From: Massilistercora timonensis
Lineage (GTDB): Bacteria > Bacillota > Clostridia > Lachnospirales > Lachnospiraceae
Assembly: GCF_900312975.1 (NCBI RefSeq)
Contig: NZ_LT990039.1
Coordinates: 744,001-808,000 of the forward strand
Direction: 5' to 3'
Length of the DNA: 64,000 nucleotides
Position 1 is the first letter of the stretch. Every line of letters begins with the position of its first letter. Made by a program: the position numbers and the translations under genes. Below the pieces are notes generated by a model. That model had not been told where the DNA came from and did not search any database. It saw only the letters and a list, made by a program, of their open reading frames with translations. Below are positions 47,911 to 57,589 of the stretch, one piece after another.

Positions 47911-48966
47911 TTACTTCTTCATATAGTTTCGCAAAAATTCAAACAAGATCTCCATCTCTTCCTCCGTACCGATGGTGACCCGCAGGTAATCCTCGATCCG
48001 GGGACTTCCCCAGAAACGCACATAGATCCCTTCTTCTTTCAGCGCCTGGAACAATTCCTCTCCGGAATACTCCGGATGGGTAACGAAAAGGAAGTTTGCC
48101 TTAGAGTCCAGACAGTGGAATCCCAGCCTGGCAAATTCTTCTTTCGCCCGCTCCCGGGTCCTGACGATCTTCCGGAGGTTCTCCTCAAAATACTCCCGGT
48201 CCTCAAGCGCCGCCGACCCACATGCGATAGACACCTGGTTCATAGTATAAGAGTTAAAGGAAAACTTGGCGTCCAGAAGATATTTGATAAGCGCCGGGCT
48301 GGCAATGGCATACCCGATGCGCATCCCCGCCATGGAACGGGCCTTGGAGAAGGTCTGGGTCACGATCAGGTTGTCGTAACGGTCCAGAAGTTCCAGGGCG
48401 GACCGGCCTCCAAAGTCAATATAAGCCTCGTCCACGATCACGATCACATCCCGGTTGTGGTTCAGGATCTCTTCCACGGTATCCAATTCCTCATAGATCC
48501 CGGTGGGAGCATTGGGGTTTGGGAAAATGATCCCTCCATTCTCCCCGTAGTAATCCTCCTTCACCAGCCGGAAATCCGCATCCAGCGGCTTGCACTCATA
48601 GGGGATCCGGTAGAGATCCGCCCAGACCTTATAGAAGGAATAAGTGATGTCCGGGAAGAAGATGGGCTTCTCTGAATTAAAGAAAGTCAGAAAGCACATG
48701 GACAGCACGTCGTCAGAGCCAACCCCCACGAACACCTGATCCTCCCCTACACCGTACCAGTCCGCCAGATGACGCACCAGTTCCCGGCAGTCCGGGTCCG
48801 GATAGAGCCGCTGCCGGTCTGTGTCCAGTTCCTGAAGGGCTTTTTTCACCCCCGGCGCCGGCGGGTAAGGATTCTCATTAGTATTCAGCTTCACCACCGG
48901 GCGCCTGGGCTGCTCTCCCGGAACATAAGGCTGTACTTTCCGTATATTTTTCTCAAATGCTTTCAT
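47911..48966 (-). CDS. hisC: Histidinol-phosphate aminotransferase
   Basis: This is a 351-residue fold-type I PLP enzyme. It has LNTNENPYPPAPGVKKAL, the PLP-binding FPNPNAPTG and VDEAYIDFGG, and TQTFSKARSMAGMRIGY carrying the PLP lysine. The length fits HisC (350-360). Close homologues also act on aromatic amino acids. No other his genes are next to it. It begins immediately after the stop of the other aminotransferase gene (no gap), so the two are co-translated. Confidence 0.9.
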   Translation of the reverse strand: MKAFEKNIRKVQPYVPGEQPRRPVVKLNTNENPYPPAPGVKKALQELDTDRQRLYPDPDCRELVRHLADWYGVGEDQVFVGVGSDDVLSMCFLTFFNSEKPIFFPDITYSFYKVWADLYRIPYECKPLDADFRLVKEDYYGENGGIIFPNPNAPTGIYEELDTVEEILNHNRDVIVIVDEAYIDFGGRSALELLDRYDNLIVTQTFSKARSMAGMRIGYAIASPALIKYLLDAKFSFNSYTMNQVSIACGSAALEDREYFEENLRKIVRTRERAKEEFARLGFHCLDSKANFLFVTHPEYSGEELFQALKEEGIYVRFWGSPRIEDYLRVTIGTEEEMEILFEFLRNYMKK

Positions 48967-50154
48967 CTAAAAATACTCCTTGGCCAGCTCCCGGAATTTG
49001 GGCAGGGAGTTCACGATGGTCTCATAGGATACGCAGTAGGCAATGCGCACATAGCCGGGACATGCAAAGGAACTTCCCGGTACCAGCAGGATGTTGTACT
49101 TCTTCGCAGCGGCGCAGAATTCCTTCTCATCCGCCACCGGGGACTTCACAAAGAGATAGAAGGCTCCCTCCGGCTTGATACAGGTGAAGCCGCATTCCTT
49201 CAGCCCGTTGTAGAGGGTCTCCCGGTTCCGGTCATAGTAGGAGATATCCGTCTTCTCATGGATGCATTTGGCCACTACCTTCTGCTGCAGGGTTGGAGCG
49301 TTGACAAACCCAAGGATCCTGGTCGCCACGTTGGCCGCCGTCAGAAGATCCCCGCTGTCCTTAACCTCGTCCGGGATCACCAGATAACCGATCCGCTCTC
49401 CCGGAAGAGACAGGGATTTGCTGTAAGAATATCCCACGATAGTATTGGCATAATATTTAGTCAGGTAGGGAACCTCCACCCCATCGTAGACCAGTTCCCG
49501 GTAAGGCTCGTCCGAGATCAGATAGATCTCTGTGCCGTACTCTTCCTGCTTTTGCTCCATGATCGCCGCCAGCTTCTTAATGGTCTCCTCCGAGTAGACC
49601 ACGCCGGTAGGGTTGTTGGGCGTATTGACGATCACCGCCTTGGTTTTAGGCGTGATCTTTTTCTCAAATTCATCAAGTTTAGGCTGGAAGGTCTCCGTAT
49701 CCGGGGAGATCTCTACCAGAACGCCGTCGTAGTTGCTGGTATAAGCCCGGTACTCTCCGAAATACGGGGCAAAGGTGATCACCTCGTCCCCCCGATTGAT
49801 CAGGCTCTTCAGGATCACGTTCAGGCCGCCGGCCGCGCCCACGGTCATGATGATATTTTTGCCTTCAAACTTTGTGCCAAAACGCTGATTCAGAGAATCC
49901 GCCACCGTCTGACGCACATCCGCGTATCCGCTGTTGCTGTTGGTGTAACCGTGAAGCACCAGGGGGTCTTCCCCTTCCACCAGGTCCAGGATCGCCTGCT
50001 TCACCGACTCCGGCGCCGGCACATTGGGGTTTCCCAGACTGAAATCAAACACATTCTCCGCCCCGTAGATCCCCGCCAGGCGGTTGCCTTCCTCAAACAT
50101 CGCCCGGATGGCGGAACTGTTGGCCACAAGGCCTTTCATTTTCTCTGCTATCAT
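48967..50154 (-). CDS. Fold-type I aminotransferase, aspartate/alanine type
   Basis: This is a 395-residue PLP enzyme. It has FDFSLGNPNVPAPESVKQA, the cofactor segment VNTPNNPTGVVYSEE, ISDEPYRELVYDG and YSYSKSLSLPGERIGYL with the PLP lysine. This fits the AspC/AlaA-like subgroup, and the precise amino acid substrate is not clear. It overlaps neither neighbour: hisC follows at once, and DUF2156 ends three bases upstream of it. The run DUF2156-aminotransferase-hisC looks like one operon. Confidence 0.92.
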   Translation of the reverse strand: MIAEKMKGLVANSSAIRAMFEEGNRLAGIYGAENVFDFSLGNPNVPAPESVKQAILDLVEGEDPLVLHGYTNSNSGYADVRQTVADSLNQRFGTKFEGKNIIMTVGAAGGLNVILKSLINRGDEVITFAPYFGEYRAYTSNYDGVLVEISPDTETFQPKLDEFEKKITPKTKAVIVNTPNNPTGVVYSEETIKKLAAIMEQKQEEYGTEIYLISDEPYRELVYDGVEVPYLTKYYANTIVGYSYSKSLSLPGERIGYLVIPDEVKDSGDLLTAANVATRILGFVNAPTLQQKVVAKCIHEKTDISYYDRNRETLYNGLKECGFTCIKPEGAFYLFVKSPVADEKEFCAAAKKYNILLVPGSSFACPGYVRIAYCVSYETIVNSLPKFRELAKEYF

Positions 50155-50157
50155 CGC

Positions 50158-51066
50158 TTATCTCTCCTTTTCTGTAACCATTCCTTTTTCTACCATAAAT
50201 ACCGGCCGGTAGGAAAGCTTGGCTTTGCGCAGGCCTTCCGACCCTGTGTCTTCCTCCCGGTTGATATATTGATATCCCGCGCAGGCGTGCTCCGCGAACT
50301 GCTGGTTGATCATGGGGTAAGCCCCCGGAACCTCCGCGAACGCCTTCTCGATATGGACCACAAAGGTGTCGGAACAGATCGGCTCCCCTATGGTAAAGGC
50401 TACGATCTTTCCTCCTGCTCTGAGAAGCCCTCCCGTTAGCTCCAGCTCTTCAAACAATCGCAGAGCGTTGAGGGTCACGCACATCTCCGCGTTCTTCTCA
50501 TCATCGTCGTTGCAGCCGTTCTCATTACGCCACTTCAGAGCCATCTGGAAACACTCTTCCAGATTTTCCTTCCGGATGGACTCATAACTCCAGTCGTCTC
50601 CATAGATATTCTTGAATTTATTGATATGGTTCCGCTTGCCGTGCAGCTTCTTCCCCGCCAGGGTGATCAGCTTCTCCGACTCATACACATAGTCCGCCTG
50701 ATCCCGGTCGTACTCGATCTGAAACCGTCCCGGATACCAGCGCTCCAGCCGTTCAAAATCTGCCGGCGTCACGTTATACATACTGAAGGGAAAACCGTTC
50801 CTCTCACTGAATTCCATCATCTGCTCCAGGGCCTTTTGCACCGCTTCATCCTCCCCGGCCGGGAAGGCATAGGACAGATGATCCTCATTCTGGCTCTTGA
50901 AGACCAGAGCCCCTTCGATCACCGCCCACTTCACCGGATACTGCCGGGACCAGAGATACACGTTAACAAAGGTCCGCTCACAGCTTCTGCTGGTGTGGTG
51001 CTTAAAATAATGGGAAATGATCTCTTTATCTTCTAGTTCTGCCTTCTTAAACTGACTGTCTTCCAT
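50158..51066 (-). CDS. DUF2156 (GNAT-like) protein
   Basis: This is a 302-residue protein with the DUF2156 pattern (phosphatidylglycerol lysyltransferase C-terminal-like, GNAT fold): SCERTFVNVYLWSRQYPVKW, LAGKKLHGKRNHINKFKN, GGLLRAGGKIVAFTIGEPI and GAYPMINQQFAEHACAGYQYINREEDTG (in parts). It has no membrane helices, so it is the soluble acyl-transferase type, with an unknown acceptor. The start at 51066 follows AAAGGGAC. An ATG nine codons upstream has no ribosome site. Confidence 0.85.
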   Translation of the reverse strand: MEDSQFKKAELEDKEIISHYFKHHTSRSCERTFVNVYLWSRQYPVKWAVIEGALVFKSQNEDHLSYAFPAGEDEAVQKALEQMMEFSERNGFPFSMYNVTPADFERLERWYPGRFQIEYDRDQADYVYESEKLITLAGKKLHGKRNHINKFKNIYGDDWSYESIRKENLEECFQMALKWRNENGCNDDDEKNAEMCVTLNALRLFEELELTGGLLRAGGKIVAFTIGEPICSDTFVVHIEKAFAEVPGAYPMINQQFAEHACAGYQYINREEDTGSEGLRKAKLSYRPVFMVEKGMVTEKER

Positions 51067-51157
51067 AAAGTCCCTTTCTTGTGATTCCTGCATTTACTTG
51101 TAATTGCACGTGTTTTAGTATAGCATTTTCTTCAAAATCTTACAAGCCGTGCCTCCA

Positions 51158-51213
51158 ATTGTAAACTTTATTTTTTATTTTAGTTTACAATCAAAGATGG
51201 TTATGATATAGTA
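51158..51213 (+). promoter_or_regulatory. BirA-type operator overlapping the bioY promoter
   Basis: ATTGTAAACT (51158-51167) and AGTTTACAAT (51182-51191) are exact inverted halves 14 bases apart, matching the BirA operator form TTGTaAAC-N-GTTTACAA known in Firmicutes. The right half contains the -35 TTTACA (51185-51190), and TATAGT (51208-51213) is 17 bases further on. Biotin-loaded BirA would block transcription. Confidence 0.82.
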
Positions 51214-51240
51214 ATGCCCAGCAAAGGAGGAAACCTGCGT

Positions 51241-51780
51241 ATGAACCATTCTGCCACTGATCTTGTCTACATGGCCCTTGGGGCTGTGCTCATCGCCCTG
51301 TGTTCCTGGATCACCGTCCCGGCGGCGGTCCCCTTCACCATGCAGACCTTCGCGGTATTCTTCATCCTTTCCGCCCTGGGCGGTAAACAGGGTACGGTCA
51401 CCATCCTGGTCTATATCGCCCTGGGGGCGGTCGGCGTCCCGGTATTCTCCCAGTTTGGCGCCGGTCCGGGCGTACTCCTTGGCAATACCGGCGGCTACAT
51501 CCTTGGCTTTCTTGCCATGGGACTTACCTATTGGGGGATCACCGTCCTTCTTGGAGATACAAGAAAGATCCGGTTCCTGGGCCTCCTCCTGGGGCTGGCG
51601 GTTCTTTATGCCTTTGGCACCGCCTGGTTCCTTCTCCTCTACACCAGAACTCAGGGAAGTATCGGGATCCTCCCGGTTCTTGGCTGGTGTGTCTTCCCCT
51701 TTGTGATCCCGGATCTTGTGAAGCTGGGGCTTGCCCTGGCTCTGGAGCGACGGCTGGGGAAGATCCTTTCTCTTCAATGA
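51241..51780 (+). CDS. bioY: Biotin transporter substrate-binding protein BioY
   Basis: This is a 179-residue membrane protein with about six helices. It has LVYMALGAVLIALCSWITVP, PFTMQTFAVFFILSALGGK, the signature ALGAVGVPVFSQFGAGPGVL (family ...GxxGxPxF...G) and NTGGYILGFLAMG. BioY is the biotin-binding S component of ECF transporters. The energizing module is not next to it. AAAGGAGGAAACCTGCGT precedes the ATG at 51241. Control by BirA is indicated by the operator upstream. Confidence 0.95.
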   Translation: MNHSATDLVYMALGAVLIALCSWITVPAAVPFTMQTFAVFFILSALGGKQGTVTILVYIALGAVGVPVFSQFGAGPGVLLGNTGGYILGFLAMGLTYWGITVLLGDTRKIRFLGLLLGLAVLYAFGTAWFLLLYTRTQGSIGILPVLGWCVFPFVIPDLVKLGLALALERRLGKILSLQ

Positions 51781-51795
51781 TTGTAATAAAAACGC

Positions 51796-51824
51796 CGGCA
51801 GTCTTTTGAAACTGCCGACATTTT
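51796..51824. terminator. Terminator after bioY
   Basis: CGGCAGT (51796-51802) pairs with ACTGCCG (51811-51817), followed by ACATTTTAC on the plus strand and preceded by A runs that serve prfA on the other strand. Confidence 0.75.
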
Positions 51825-51831
51825 ACTTTCT

Positions 51832-52908
51832 CTATTCGTTTTCATTCATATTCGCCAGCTTCGCCGCCTGATCCGCCGCGGTCAGGCTGTCGATGATCTC
51901 ATCCAGATCCCCGTTCAGCACGGAATCCAGCTTGTGCAGAGTCAGCTTGATCCGATGGTCCGTCACTCTTCCCTGGGGGAAGTTGTAGGTACGGATCTTC
52001 TCAGAACGGTCTCCCGTTCCGATCTGGCTTCTTCTGGCCTCCGCCTCGGACGCCTGCTTCTTCTCCATCTCCAGGTCGTAAAGTTTGGAACGCAAAAGCT
52101 TGAACGCCTTCTCCTTATTCTGGAGCTGGGACTTCTCTGTCTGGCTGTAGATCACGATCCCGGTGGGATAATGGGTCAGACGAACCGCAGAGTCCGTGGT
52201 GTTTACACACTGGCCTCCGTTTCCGGAAGCACGCATCACGTCGATCCGGATATCCTTCTCGTCGATCACTACATCCACGTCTTCCGCCTCCGGCATGATG
52301 GCAACCGTTATGGTGGAAGTATGGATACGCCCGCCGCTCTCCGTCTCCGGCACCCGCTGTACCCGGTGGACGCCGCTCTCATATTTCAGACGTGAGTAAG
52401 CTCCCTGTCCGGTGATCATAAATACACATTCCTTGAATCCGCCGATGCCGTTCTCATTGAGGGAGATCATCTCCACCTTCCAGCGGCGGCCCTCTGCGTA
52501 GTGCAGGTACATCCGGTAGATCTCTGCCGCGAAGAGGGCAGCCTCATCGCCGCCGGCTCCGGCCCGGATCTCCACCATAACATTCTTATCGTCATTGGGG
52601 TCCTTGGGAAGAAGGAGGATCTTCAGTTCATGCTCCAGCTCTTCCACCCTGGCCTTGGCCTCATTCAGTTCTTCCTTGGCCAGCTCCCGCATCTCCTCGT
52701 CGGACTCTTCCTCCAGCATGTCCAGGCTGTCCTGGATGGCCTGTTTGCTGGCTTTATACTCCTTGTAAGCTTCCACGATCGGAGTCAGATCATTCTGCTC
52801 CTTCATAAGCTTCCGGAACCGCTCCTGGTCATTGGCCACATCCGGCTCCTGAAGTTCGCTCAGGATCTCATCCAGACGGATGAGCAGATCTTCCAGTTTA
52901 TCAAACAT
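51832..52908 (-). CDS. prfA: Peptide chain release factor 1
   Basis: This is a 358-residue release factor. It has the RF1 anticodon-mimic tripeptide PET in [15 protein letters not shown], and the catalytic GGQ in [20 protein letters not shown], which starts peptide release at UAA/UAG. The usual GGQHVN is GGQCVN here, as is common in Clostridia. The N-terminal domain is a long helical bundle. It follows prmC with 15 bases between the stop and this start, so the methylase that modifies the GGQ glutamine is co-expressed. Confidence 0.97.
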   Translation of the reverse strand: MFDKLEDLLIRLDEILSELQEPDVANDQERFRKLMKEQNDLTPIVEAYKEYKASKQAIQDSLDMLEEESDEEMRELAKEELNEAKARVEELEHELKILLLPKDPNDDKNVMVEIRAGAGGDEAALFAAEIYRMYLHYAEGRRWKVEMISLNENGIGGFKECVFMITGQGAYSRLKYESGVHRVQRVPETESGGRIHTSTITVAIMPEAEDVDVVIDEKDIRIDVMRASGNGGQCVNTTDSAVRLTHYPTGIVIYSQTEKSQLQNKEKAFKLLRSKLYDLEMEKKQASEAEARRSQIGTGDRSEKIRTYNFPQGRVTDHRIKLTLHKLDSVLNGDLDEIIDSLTAADQAAKLANMNENE

Positions 52909-52923
52909 CTCTTGTTTCCTCCT

Positions 52924-53796
52924 CTATTTTCCATATCGTCCCCGCACAACGCGGTCATTTCCCGACAGATCCTTCTTCACTTTCACTTCCCTGTACCCGG
53001 CCACCTCAAGAAGGGTACTCACCGCCTCTCCCTGATCCCAGCCGATCTCCAGCATAAGGTAAGCCCCGTCTCTTAAATACTTTCCCGCTTCCGCCGCGAT
53101 CCTGCGGTAGAAGTAAAGGCCGTCCTCGTGGCCGTCAAGGGCCAGCGCCGGATCGTGGAGCCTTACCTCCTCCTGAAGGCCCGAAAGCTCACCGGAGGGA
53201 ATATAAGGCGGGTTGGATACCAGAAGATCAAAGGGGCCTTCCAGATTCTCAAAAAGATCTCCCCGGACCCAGGCAACCCGGTCTTCCGGGATCTCAAGCC
53301 GTCTTCCGTTTTCTTCCGCCACCTTCAGGGCTTCCCGGGAGATATCCGTCCCGGTTCCTTTCAGTCCGGCTATCCCCCGCTTCTCTCCCAGTTTCAGGAG
53401 GCTTAAGAGGATACATCCGGATCCGGTGCACAGATCCAGAATCTTCATCTTTGGCTTCAGTACCCCAAGCGCTTCTTCCACAAGGGTCTCCGTATCCTGG
53501 CGGGGAATCAGCACATGCTTATCCACCTGGAAGGAGAACCCCATAAATTCCTGTTCTCCGGTGATATGCTGCAGCGGGATCCTCTCCGCCCTCTGGCGGA
53601 TCGCATTCCGGTACCGGAGGATTTCCTCTTCCTCCACCCTGGCATCCGGATTCCCGTAATACCGGGCTTTGGATATCCCTGTGACAAATTCCAGCAGATA
53701 CCAGGCGTCCCGGTCAGCGTCCGGAACACCGGCCGCTTCAAGCTGTTCTTTCCCTTCCCGGTATATCATTTGAAGTGTGGAAATTTTCTGCTTCAT
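52924..53796 (-). CDS. prmC: Release factor glutamine methyltransferase
   Basis: This is a 290-residue protein. It has an N-terminal helical substrate domain and a SAM-binding domain with ILDLCTGSGCILLSLL and the NPPY motif in LLVSNPPYIPSGE, which methylates the GGQ glutamine of release factors. ATG at 53796 follows GGAGAGCAT. The first 59 bases overlap the end of the DUF1385 gene in another frame, an unusually long overlap for this strain, so the DUF1385 stop may have shifted. It is immediately upstream of prfA. Confidence 0.95.
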   Translation of the reverse strand: MKQKISTLQMIYREGKEQLEAAGVPDADRDAWYLLEFVTGISKARYYGNPDARVEEEEILRYRNAIRQRAERIPLQHITGEQEFMGFSFQVDKHVLIPRQDTETLVEEALGVLKPKMKILDLCTGSGCILLSLLKLGEKRGIAGLKGTGTDISREALKVAEENGRRLEIPEDRVAWVRGDLFENLEGPFDLLVSNPPYIPSGELSGLQEEVRLHDPALALDGHEDGLYFYRRIAAEAGKYLRDGAYLMLEIGWDQGEAVSTLLEVAGYREVKVKKDLSGNDRVVRGRYGK

Positions 53797-54700
53797 ATGC
53801 TCTCCAGTCAAATACTGCCTCCACCGCCGCGATGGCAACCTCGATCATACTCTCGTCCGGCTCCTTGGTGGTCAGCTTCTGAATGGCAAGCCCCGGCCTG
53901 CTTAAGAAGTTCACCACCGGGTTCTCGCTTCTTCCCGCCAGTTTCAGGACCTCATAGGACACCCCTGCGATCACCGGCAGGAGCAGGACCCTTATAGCCA
54001 CCCGCATCACCGGGGACTCTACCTGGATAAGAAGCAGCAGCACAATACTGATAGCCAGCACAAAGAACAGAAAACTGGTGCCGCAGCGCTTATGCTGCCG
54101 GGAGCTTTGTTTTACATTCTCCACCGTCAGCGGCAGCCCGTGTTCAATACAGTTGATGCACTTGTGCTCCGCCCCGTGGTACATGAAGGTCCTCTGGATA
54201 TCCTCCATCCGGGAGATCAGCATCACATACGCCACAAAGATGCCGATCCGGACAAAACCCTCGATCACAGTGCGCACATGGTAGGAGGACACCCATCTGC
54301 CAAGCAGGGAGGAAAGAAGATAGGGCAGCACCATGAAGATGGCCACAGCCGCCACCACTGAGAAGGCCACTGTCCCTCTCATGATCCATTTCTCCCGGCG
54401 TTCTCTCCGGGCCGCTTCCTCATCGGTAAGGGGCGCTTCTTCTTTGTCCTCCTCTTCCTCATAGAAGCTGGCGGAAAAAGTCAAAGTCCGGATCCCCAGC
54501 ACCATAGAATCAATAAAGTTGAAAATCCCCCGCACAAACGGGATAGTAGTCAGCGGCTTCCAGGGAATGATCCCCGGGTAGGTATCTTTCTGCACAAAGA
54601 TCTCTCCGTCGGGCTTTCGCACCGCCACGGCGTAATCCTCTTTATGCTTCATCATGATCCCTTCCAGGACCGCCTGTCCTCCGATATTCGATGATTTCAT
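53738..54700 (-). CDS. DUF1385 membrane protein (YqhQ-like)
   Basis: This is a 320-residue protein with NIGGQAVLEGIMMKHKEDYAVAVRKPDG at the start (in two parts), SFYEEEEDKEEAPLTDEEAA in the middle, several helices, and the family motif MYHGAEHKCINCIEHGLPLT with YEVLKLAGR near the end. Function is unknown. The gene sits in the conserved block rpmE-DUF1385-prmC-prfA of Firmicutes. The start at 54700 has AAGGAG upstream. The C-terminal residues after FDWRAYEAEN overlap prmC and look poorly conserved. Confidence 0.9.
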   Translation of the reverse strand: MKSSNIGGQAVLEGIMMKHKEDYAVAVRKPDGEIFVQKDTYPGIIPWKPLTTIPFVRGIFNFIDSMVLGIRTLTFSASFYEEEEDKEEAPLTDEEAARRERREKWIMRGTVAFSVVAAVAIFMVLPYLLSSLLGRWVSSYHVRTVIEGFVRIGIFVAYVMLISRMEDIQRTFMYHGAEHKCINCIEHGLPLTVENVKQSSRQHKRCGTSFLFFVLAISIVLLLLIQVESPVMRVAIRVLLLPVIAGVSYEVLKLAGRSENPVVNFLSRPGLAIQKLTTKEPDESMIEVAIAAVEAVFDWRAYEAENFHTSNDIPGRERTA

Positions 54701-54730
54701 AAAACTCCTTTTTCCTGTGCCCTTCAAGTT

Positions 54731-54763
54731 AAAAAGGGTTGAGATCCTTAAAAACCTCAACCC
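54731..54763 (-). terminator. Terminator after rpmE
   Basis: GGGTTGAG (54736-54743) pairs with CTCAACCC (54756-54763), followed on the minus strand by TTTTTAAC. Confidence 0.85.
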
Positions 54764-54776
54764 GACTCTTGTAAAC

Positions 54777-54980
54777 TTATTTACCCATTCCGTATTTCTT
54801 ATTGAACTTATCAACACGGCCGCGAGCCTGAGCAGCTTTCTGCTGGCCGGTGTAGAACGGATGGCATTTGGAACAGATCTCTACGTGGATGTCTTTGTTG
54901 GTAGAACCTGTTACAAACGTGTTGCCGCAGTTACAAGTTACCGTTGCCTGATAATACTCTGGATGGATTCCCTGTTTCAT
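54777..54980 (-). CDS. rpmE: 50S ribosomal protein L31 (zinc-binding type)
   Basis: This is a 67-residue protein: [22 protein letters not shown], then [22 protein letters not shown], and [13 protein letters not shown]. The CNC and CSKC cysteines form the zinc site of the C+ type L31. It forms an inter-subunit bridge. AAGAGGTG precedes ATG at 54980. The terminator right after it separates it from DUF1385. The upstream rho gene is on the same strand. Confidence 0.97.
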   Translation of the reverse strand: MKQGIHPEYYQATVTCNCGNTFVTGSTNKDIHVEICSKCHPFYTGQQKAAQARGRVDKFNKKYGMGK

Positions 54981-55073
54981 GATTTCACCTCTTCTTTATT
55001 ATGCTTCGCTTAACGCGATGATCTTTCGTTTTCTAAACAGCTTTGTTATTGTATCACAGAAACCGCTTATTGT

Positions 55074-56426
55074 CTAGATTAATTTTGTCTTTTTTACCAT
55101 TTGTATCAGTTCCTGATTGTTGTGGGTCCGGGAGAACATGGTAAGGATGTTGTCCACCGCCTCATCGGATCGGAGGCCGTTGAGCGCCCTGCGCATAGTC
55201 TCCACTGCCTCCAGCTCTTCCTGGCCAAGCAGGAGGTCTTCCCGCCGGGTACTGGACTTGGGAATATCAATGGCCGGGAACATCCGCTTCTCTGACAGCT
55301 TCCGGTCAAGAACAAGCTCCATATTGCCGGTTCCCTTGAACTCCTCGTAGATCACGTCGTCCATCTTGCTTCCCGTATCCACCAGGGCTGTGGCAAGGAT
55401 GGTAAGGCTTCCGCCCTCCCGCATATTCCGGGCCGCTCCGAAGAACCGCTTGGGCATGTGCAGGGCCGCCGGATCCAGACCGCCGGACAGAGTCCTTCCT
55501 GACGGGGGAACCGTCAGGTTGTAGGCCCTGGCAAGCCTTGTGATGCTGTCCAGCAGGATCATCACGTCCTTCTTGTGTTCCACCAGACGTTTCGCCCGCT
55601 CGATCACCATCTCCGACACCCGCTTATGATGCTCCGGAAGTTCGTCGAAGGTGGAATAGATCACTTCTACATTCTCTCCCTCAATAGTCTCCTTGATATC
55701 TGTCACTTCCTCCGGCCGCTCATCGATCAGCAGGATCAGAAGATGGATCTCCGGATTGTTCTGCCGCACAGAGAGCGCCACTTGTTTAAGCAGAGTGGTC
55801 TTTCCTGCTTTCGGCGGAGACACGATCATTCCTCTCTGTCCCTTGCCGATGGGGGACAGAAGATCCATGATCCGCATGGCTGTGCTTGTCCTGCCCCGCT
55901 CCAGCTTCAGCCGCTCATCGGGGAAGATGGGCGTCATGTCTTCAAAATTCGCCCGGCGCATAGCCTTCATAGGATCGATCTCATTGATCCTGGTCAGGTA
56001 CAGAAGCGCGCTGAACTTCTCCTGCTGAGTCTTGATCCTGGTATGTCCCTCCAGGATATCCCCGGTCTTCAGGTTGAATTTGCGGATCTGGGAAGGAGAG
56101 ACGTACACATCGTTTTCTCCCGGAAGATAATTGTCGCTCCGGATAAATCCGTATCCGTCCGGGAGCACTTCCAGGATCCCGCTGACCGTCACACCGCTGT
56201 CCAGCTTATCAATGTCGTGGACTTCCCGGTCGCCGGTGTTGGCGGACATCTCTTTCACTGCGCTCTTCTCTTCTTTTTTCTCTTTTTCGTCTTCCTGCAG
56301 CATAAGTTCTACGATCTCTGCCTTCTTTGCTGCTGAAACGCCTTTGATCCCTCTTGCTTTCGCAAGGTCTCTCAACGTAGCCACCGGCAGAGACTCATAC
56401 TTTTCTCTCATCATTTTCCGAAACAA
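55074..56426 (-). CDS. rho: Transcription termination factor Rho
   Basis: This is a 450-residue hexameric RNA helicase. The N-terminal helix domain ([20 protein letters not shown]) is followed by a short acidic insert, a cold-shock-like RNA-binding domain ([20 protein letters not shown]), and the RecA-like ATPase with Walker [13 protein letters not shown], Walker [18 protein letters not shown] and the Q-loop/R-loop [19 protein letters not shown]. It terminates untranslated transcripts. Gram-positive Rho often carries such an N-terminal insert. It is the first gene before rpmE. Confidence 0.97.
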   Translation of the reverse strand: MFRKMMREKYESLPVATLRDLAKARGIKGVSAAKKAEIVELMLQEDEKEKKEEKSAVKEMSANTGDREVHDIDKLDSGVTVSGILEVLPDGYGFIRSDNYLPGENDVYVSPSQIRKFNLKTGDILEGHTRIKTQQEKFSALLYLTRINEIDPMKAMRRANFEDMTPIFPDERLKLERGRTSTAMRIMDLLSPIGKGQRGMIVSPPKAGKTTLLKQVALSVRQNNPEIHLLILLIDERPEEVTDIKETIEGENVEVIYSTFDELPEHHKRVSEMVIERAKRLVEHKKDVMILLDSITRLARAYNLTVPPSGRTLSGGLDPAALHMPKRFFGAARNMREGGSLTILATALVDTGSKMDDVIYEEFKGTGNMELVLDRKLSEKRMFPAIDIPKSSTRREDLLLGQEELEAVETMRRALNGLRSDEAVDNILTMFSRTHNNQELIQMVKKTKLI

Positions 56427-56647
56427 TTCCTTTCATCTATACTATATTTACCATATAAACTGCTCACAACGGGAATCACAGTCTGAATCGACTTCTTTTG
56501 AAATATGAAATATTATACTACAGTTCTTTTTGTTTTTAAAGCCTTTTTTCGTAAAGTTTGGGGGAAACTTTGTTGCTTCCGTCTCCCGGGAATGCTATGA
56601 TAGTTACCAGGATCAGACATGCGATCCGGAAAGGATCTGACACCGAT

Positions 56648-57589
56648 ATGGCAGTATACTGGGGCGAAAAGCGCTACCATTCTCTGGACTACCACCTGCG
56701 GAAAACTTACGGGGAGAAGCTCTACCGCCTTTCCTTAAACGGGGGCATGACCTGCCCCAACCGGGACGGCTCCATCGGAGAGCGGGGCTGCATCTTCTGC
56801 AGCCAGGGAGGTTCCGGCGACTTTGCCGCCTCCTCTTGCCTTGACATCCCGGAACAGATCCGCCAGGCGAAAGCTCAGGTCGCCCGGAAATACAGGGGCA
56901 ATTCCTACATCGCCTACTTCCAGGCTTACACCAACACCTACGCGTCCCCGGCTTATCTGAAAGAGATCTTTACCCAGGCTATCGCCTGCCCGGAAGTACG
57001 GATCCTGGCCATTGCCACCCGGCCGGACTGCCTTCCCCCGGAAGTGATCCAACTTCTTTGGGAACTGAATCAGATCAAACCTGTCTGGGTGGAGCTGGGA
57101 CTACAGACCATCCACGAAAAGACCGCCCGGTTGATCCGGCGGGGTTACCCGCTTCCGGTCTTTGACCAGGCTGTGGCCGATCTAAGGGCCGCCGGCATTG
57201 AGGTGATCGTCCACACCATACTGGCTCTTCCCGGCGAAACCCCGGAAATGATGCTGGACACCCTGGACTACCTCAACAAAACAGATATCCAGGGGCTGAA
57301 GCTGCAGCTTCTCCACGTCCTTAAGGGCACGGACCTGGCGGCGGTCTATGAAGCCCGGCCTTTCTGGATCCCCACCCTGGAAGAATACCTGGAGCTTCTG
57401 GGGCTTTGCATCTGCCATATCCGTCCGGATATGGTCATCCACCGGCTCACCGGAGACGGACCCAAGTCTCTACTTATGGCCCCTTCCTGGAGCGGCGACA
57501 AACGCCGGGTGCTGAACCAGATCCAGGCTTACTTTAAACAAAACGACCTCTGGCAGGGAAAGGAGTTCTCTTATGGCAGAAAGCTTTAA
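56648..57589 (+). CDS. TIGR01212-type radical SAM protein (YhcC-like)
   Basis: This is a 313-residue protein with YWGEKRYHSLDYHLRKTYGEK, the radical SAM cysteines in MTCPNRDGSIGERGCIFCSQ, the QAYTNTYASPAYLKEIF block and VIVHTILALPGETPEMMLDTLDYL. This is the YhcC/TIGR01212 family, whose substrate is not established. The start at 56648 is chosen because the conserved block begins there. It is followed by and overlaps DUF4364 by 17 bases, so they form an operon that is divergent from rho. Confidence 0.9.
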   Translation: MAVYWGEKRYHSLDYHLRKTYGEKLYRLSLNGGMTCPNRDGSIGERGCIFCSQGGSGDFAASSCLDIPEQIRQAKAQVARKYRGNSYIAYFQAYTNTYASPAYLKEIFTQAIACPEVRILAIATRPDCLPPEVIQLLWELNQIKPVWVELGLQTIHEKTARLIRRGYPLPVFDQAVADLRAAGIEVIVHTILALPGETPEMMLDTLDYLNKTDIQGLKLQLLHVLKGTDLAAVYEARPFWIPTLEEYLELLGLCICHIRPDMVIHRLTGDGPKSLLMAPSWSGDKRRVLNQIQAYFKQNDLWQGKEFSYGRKL

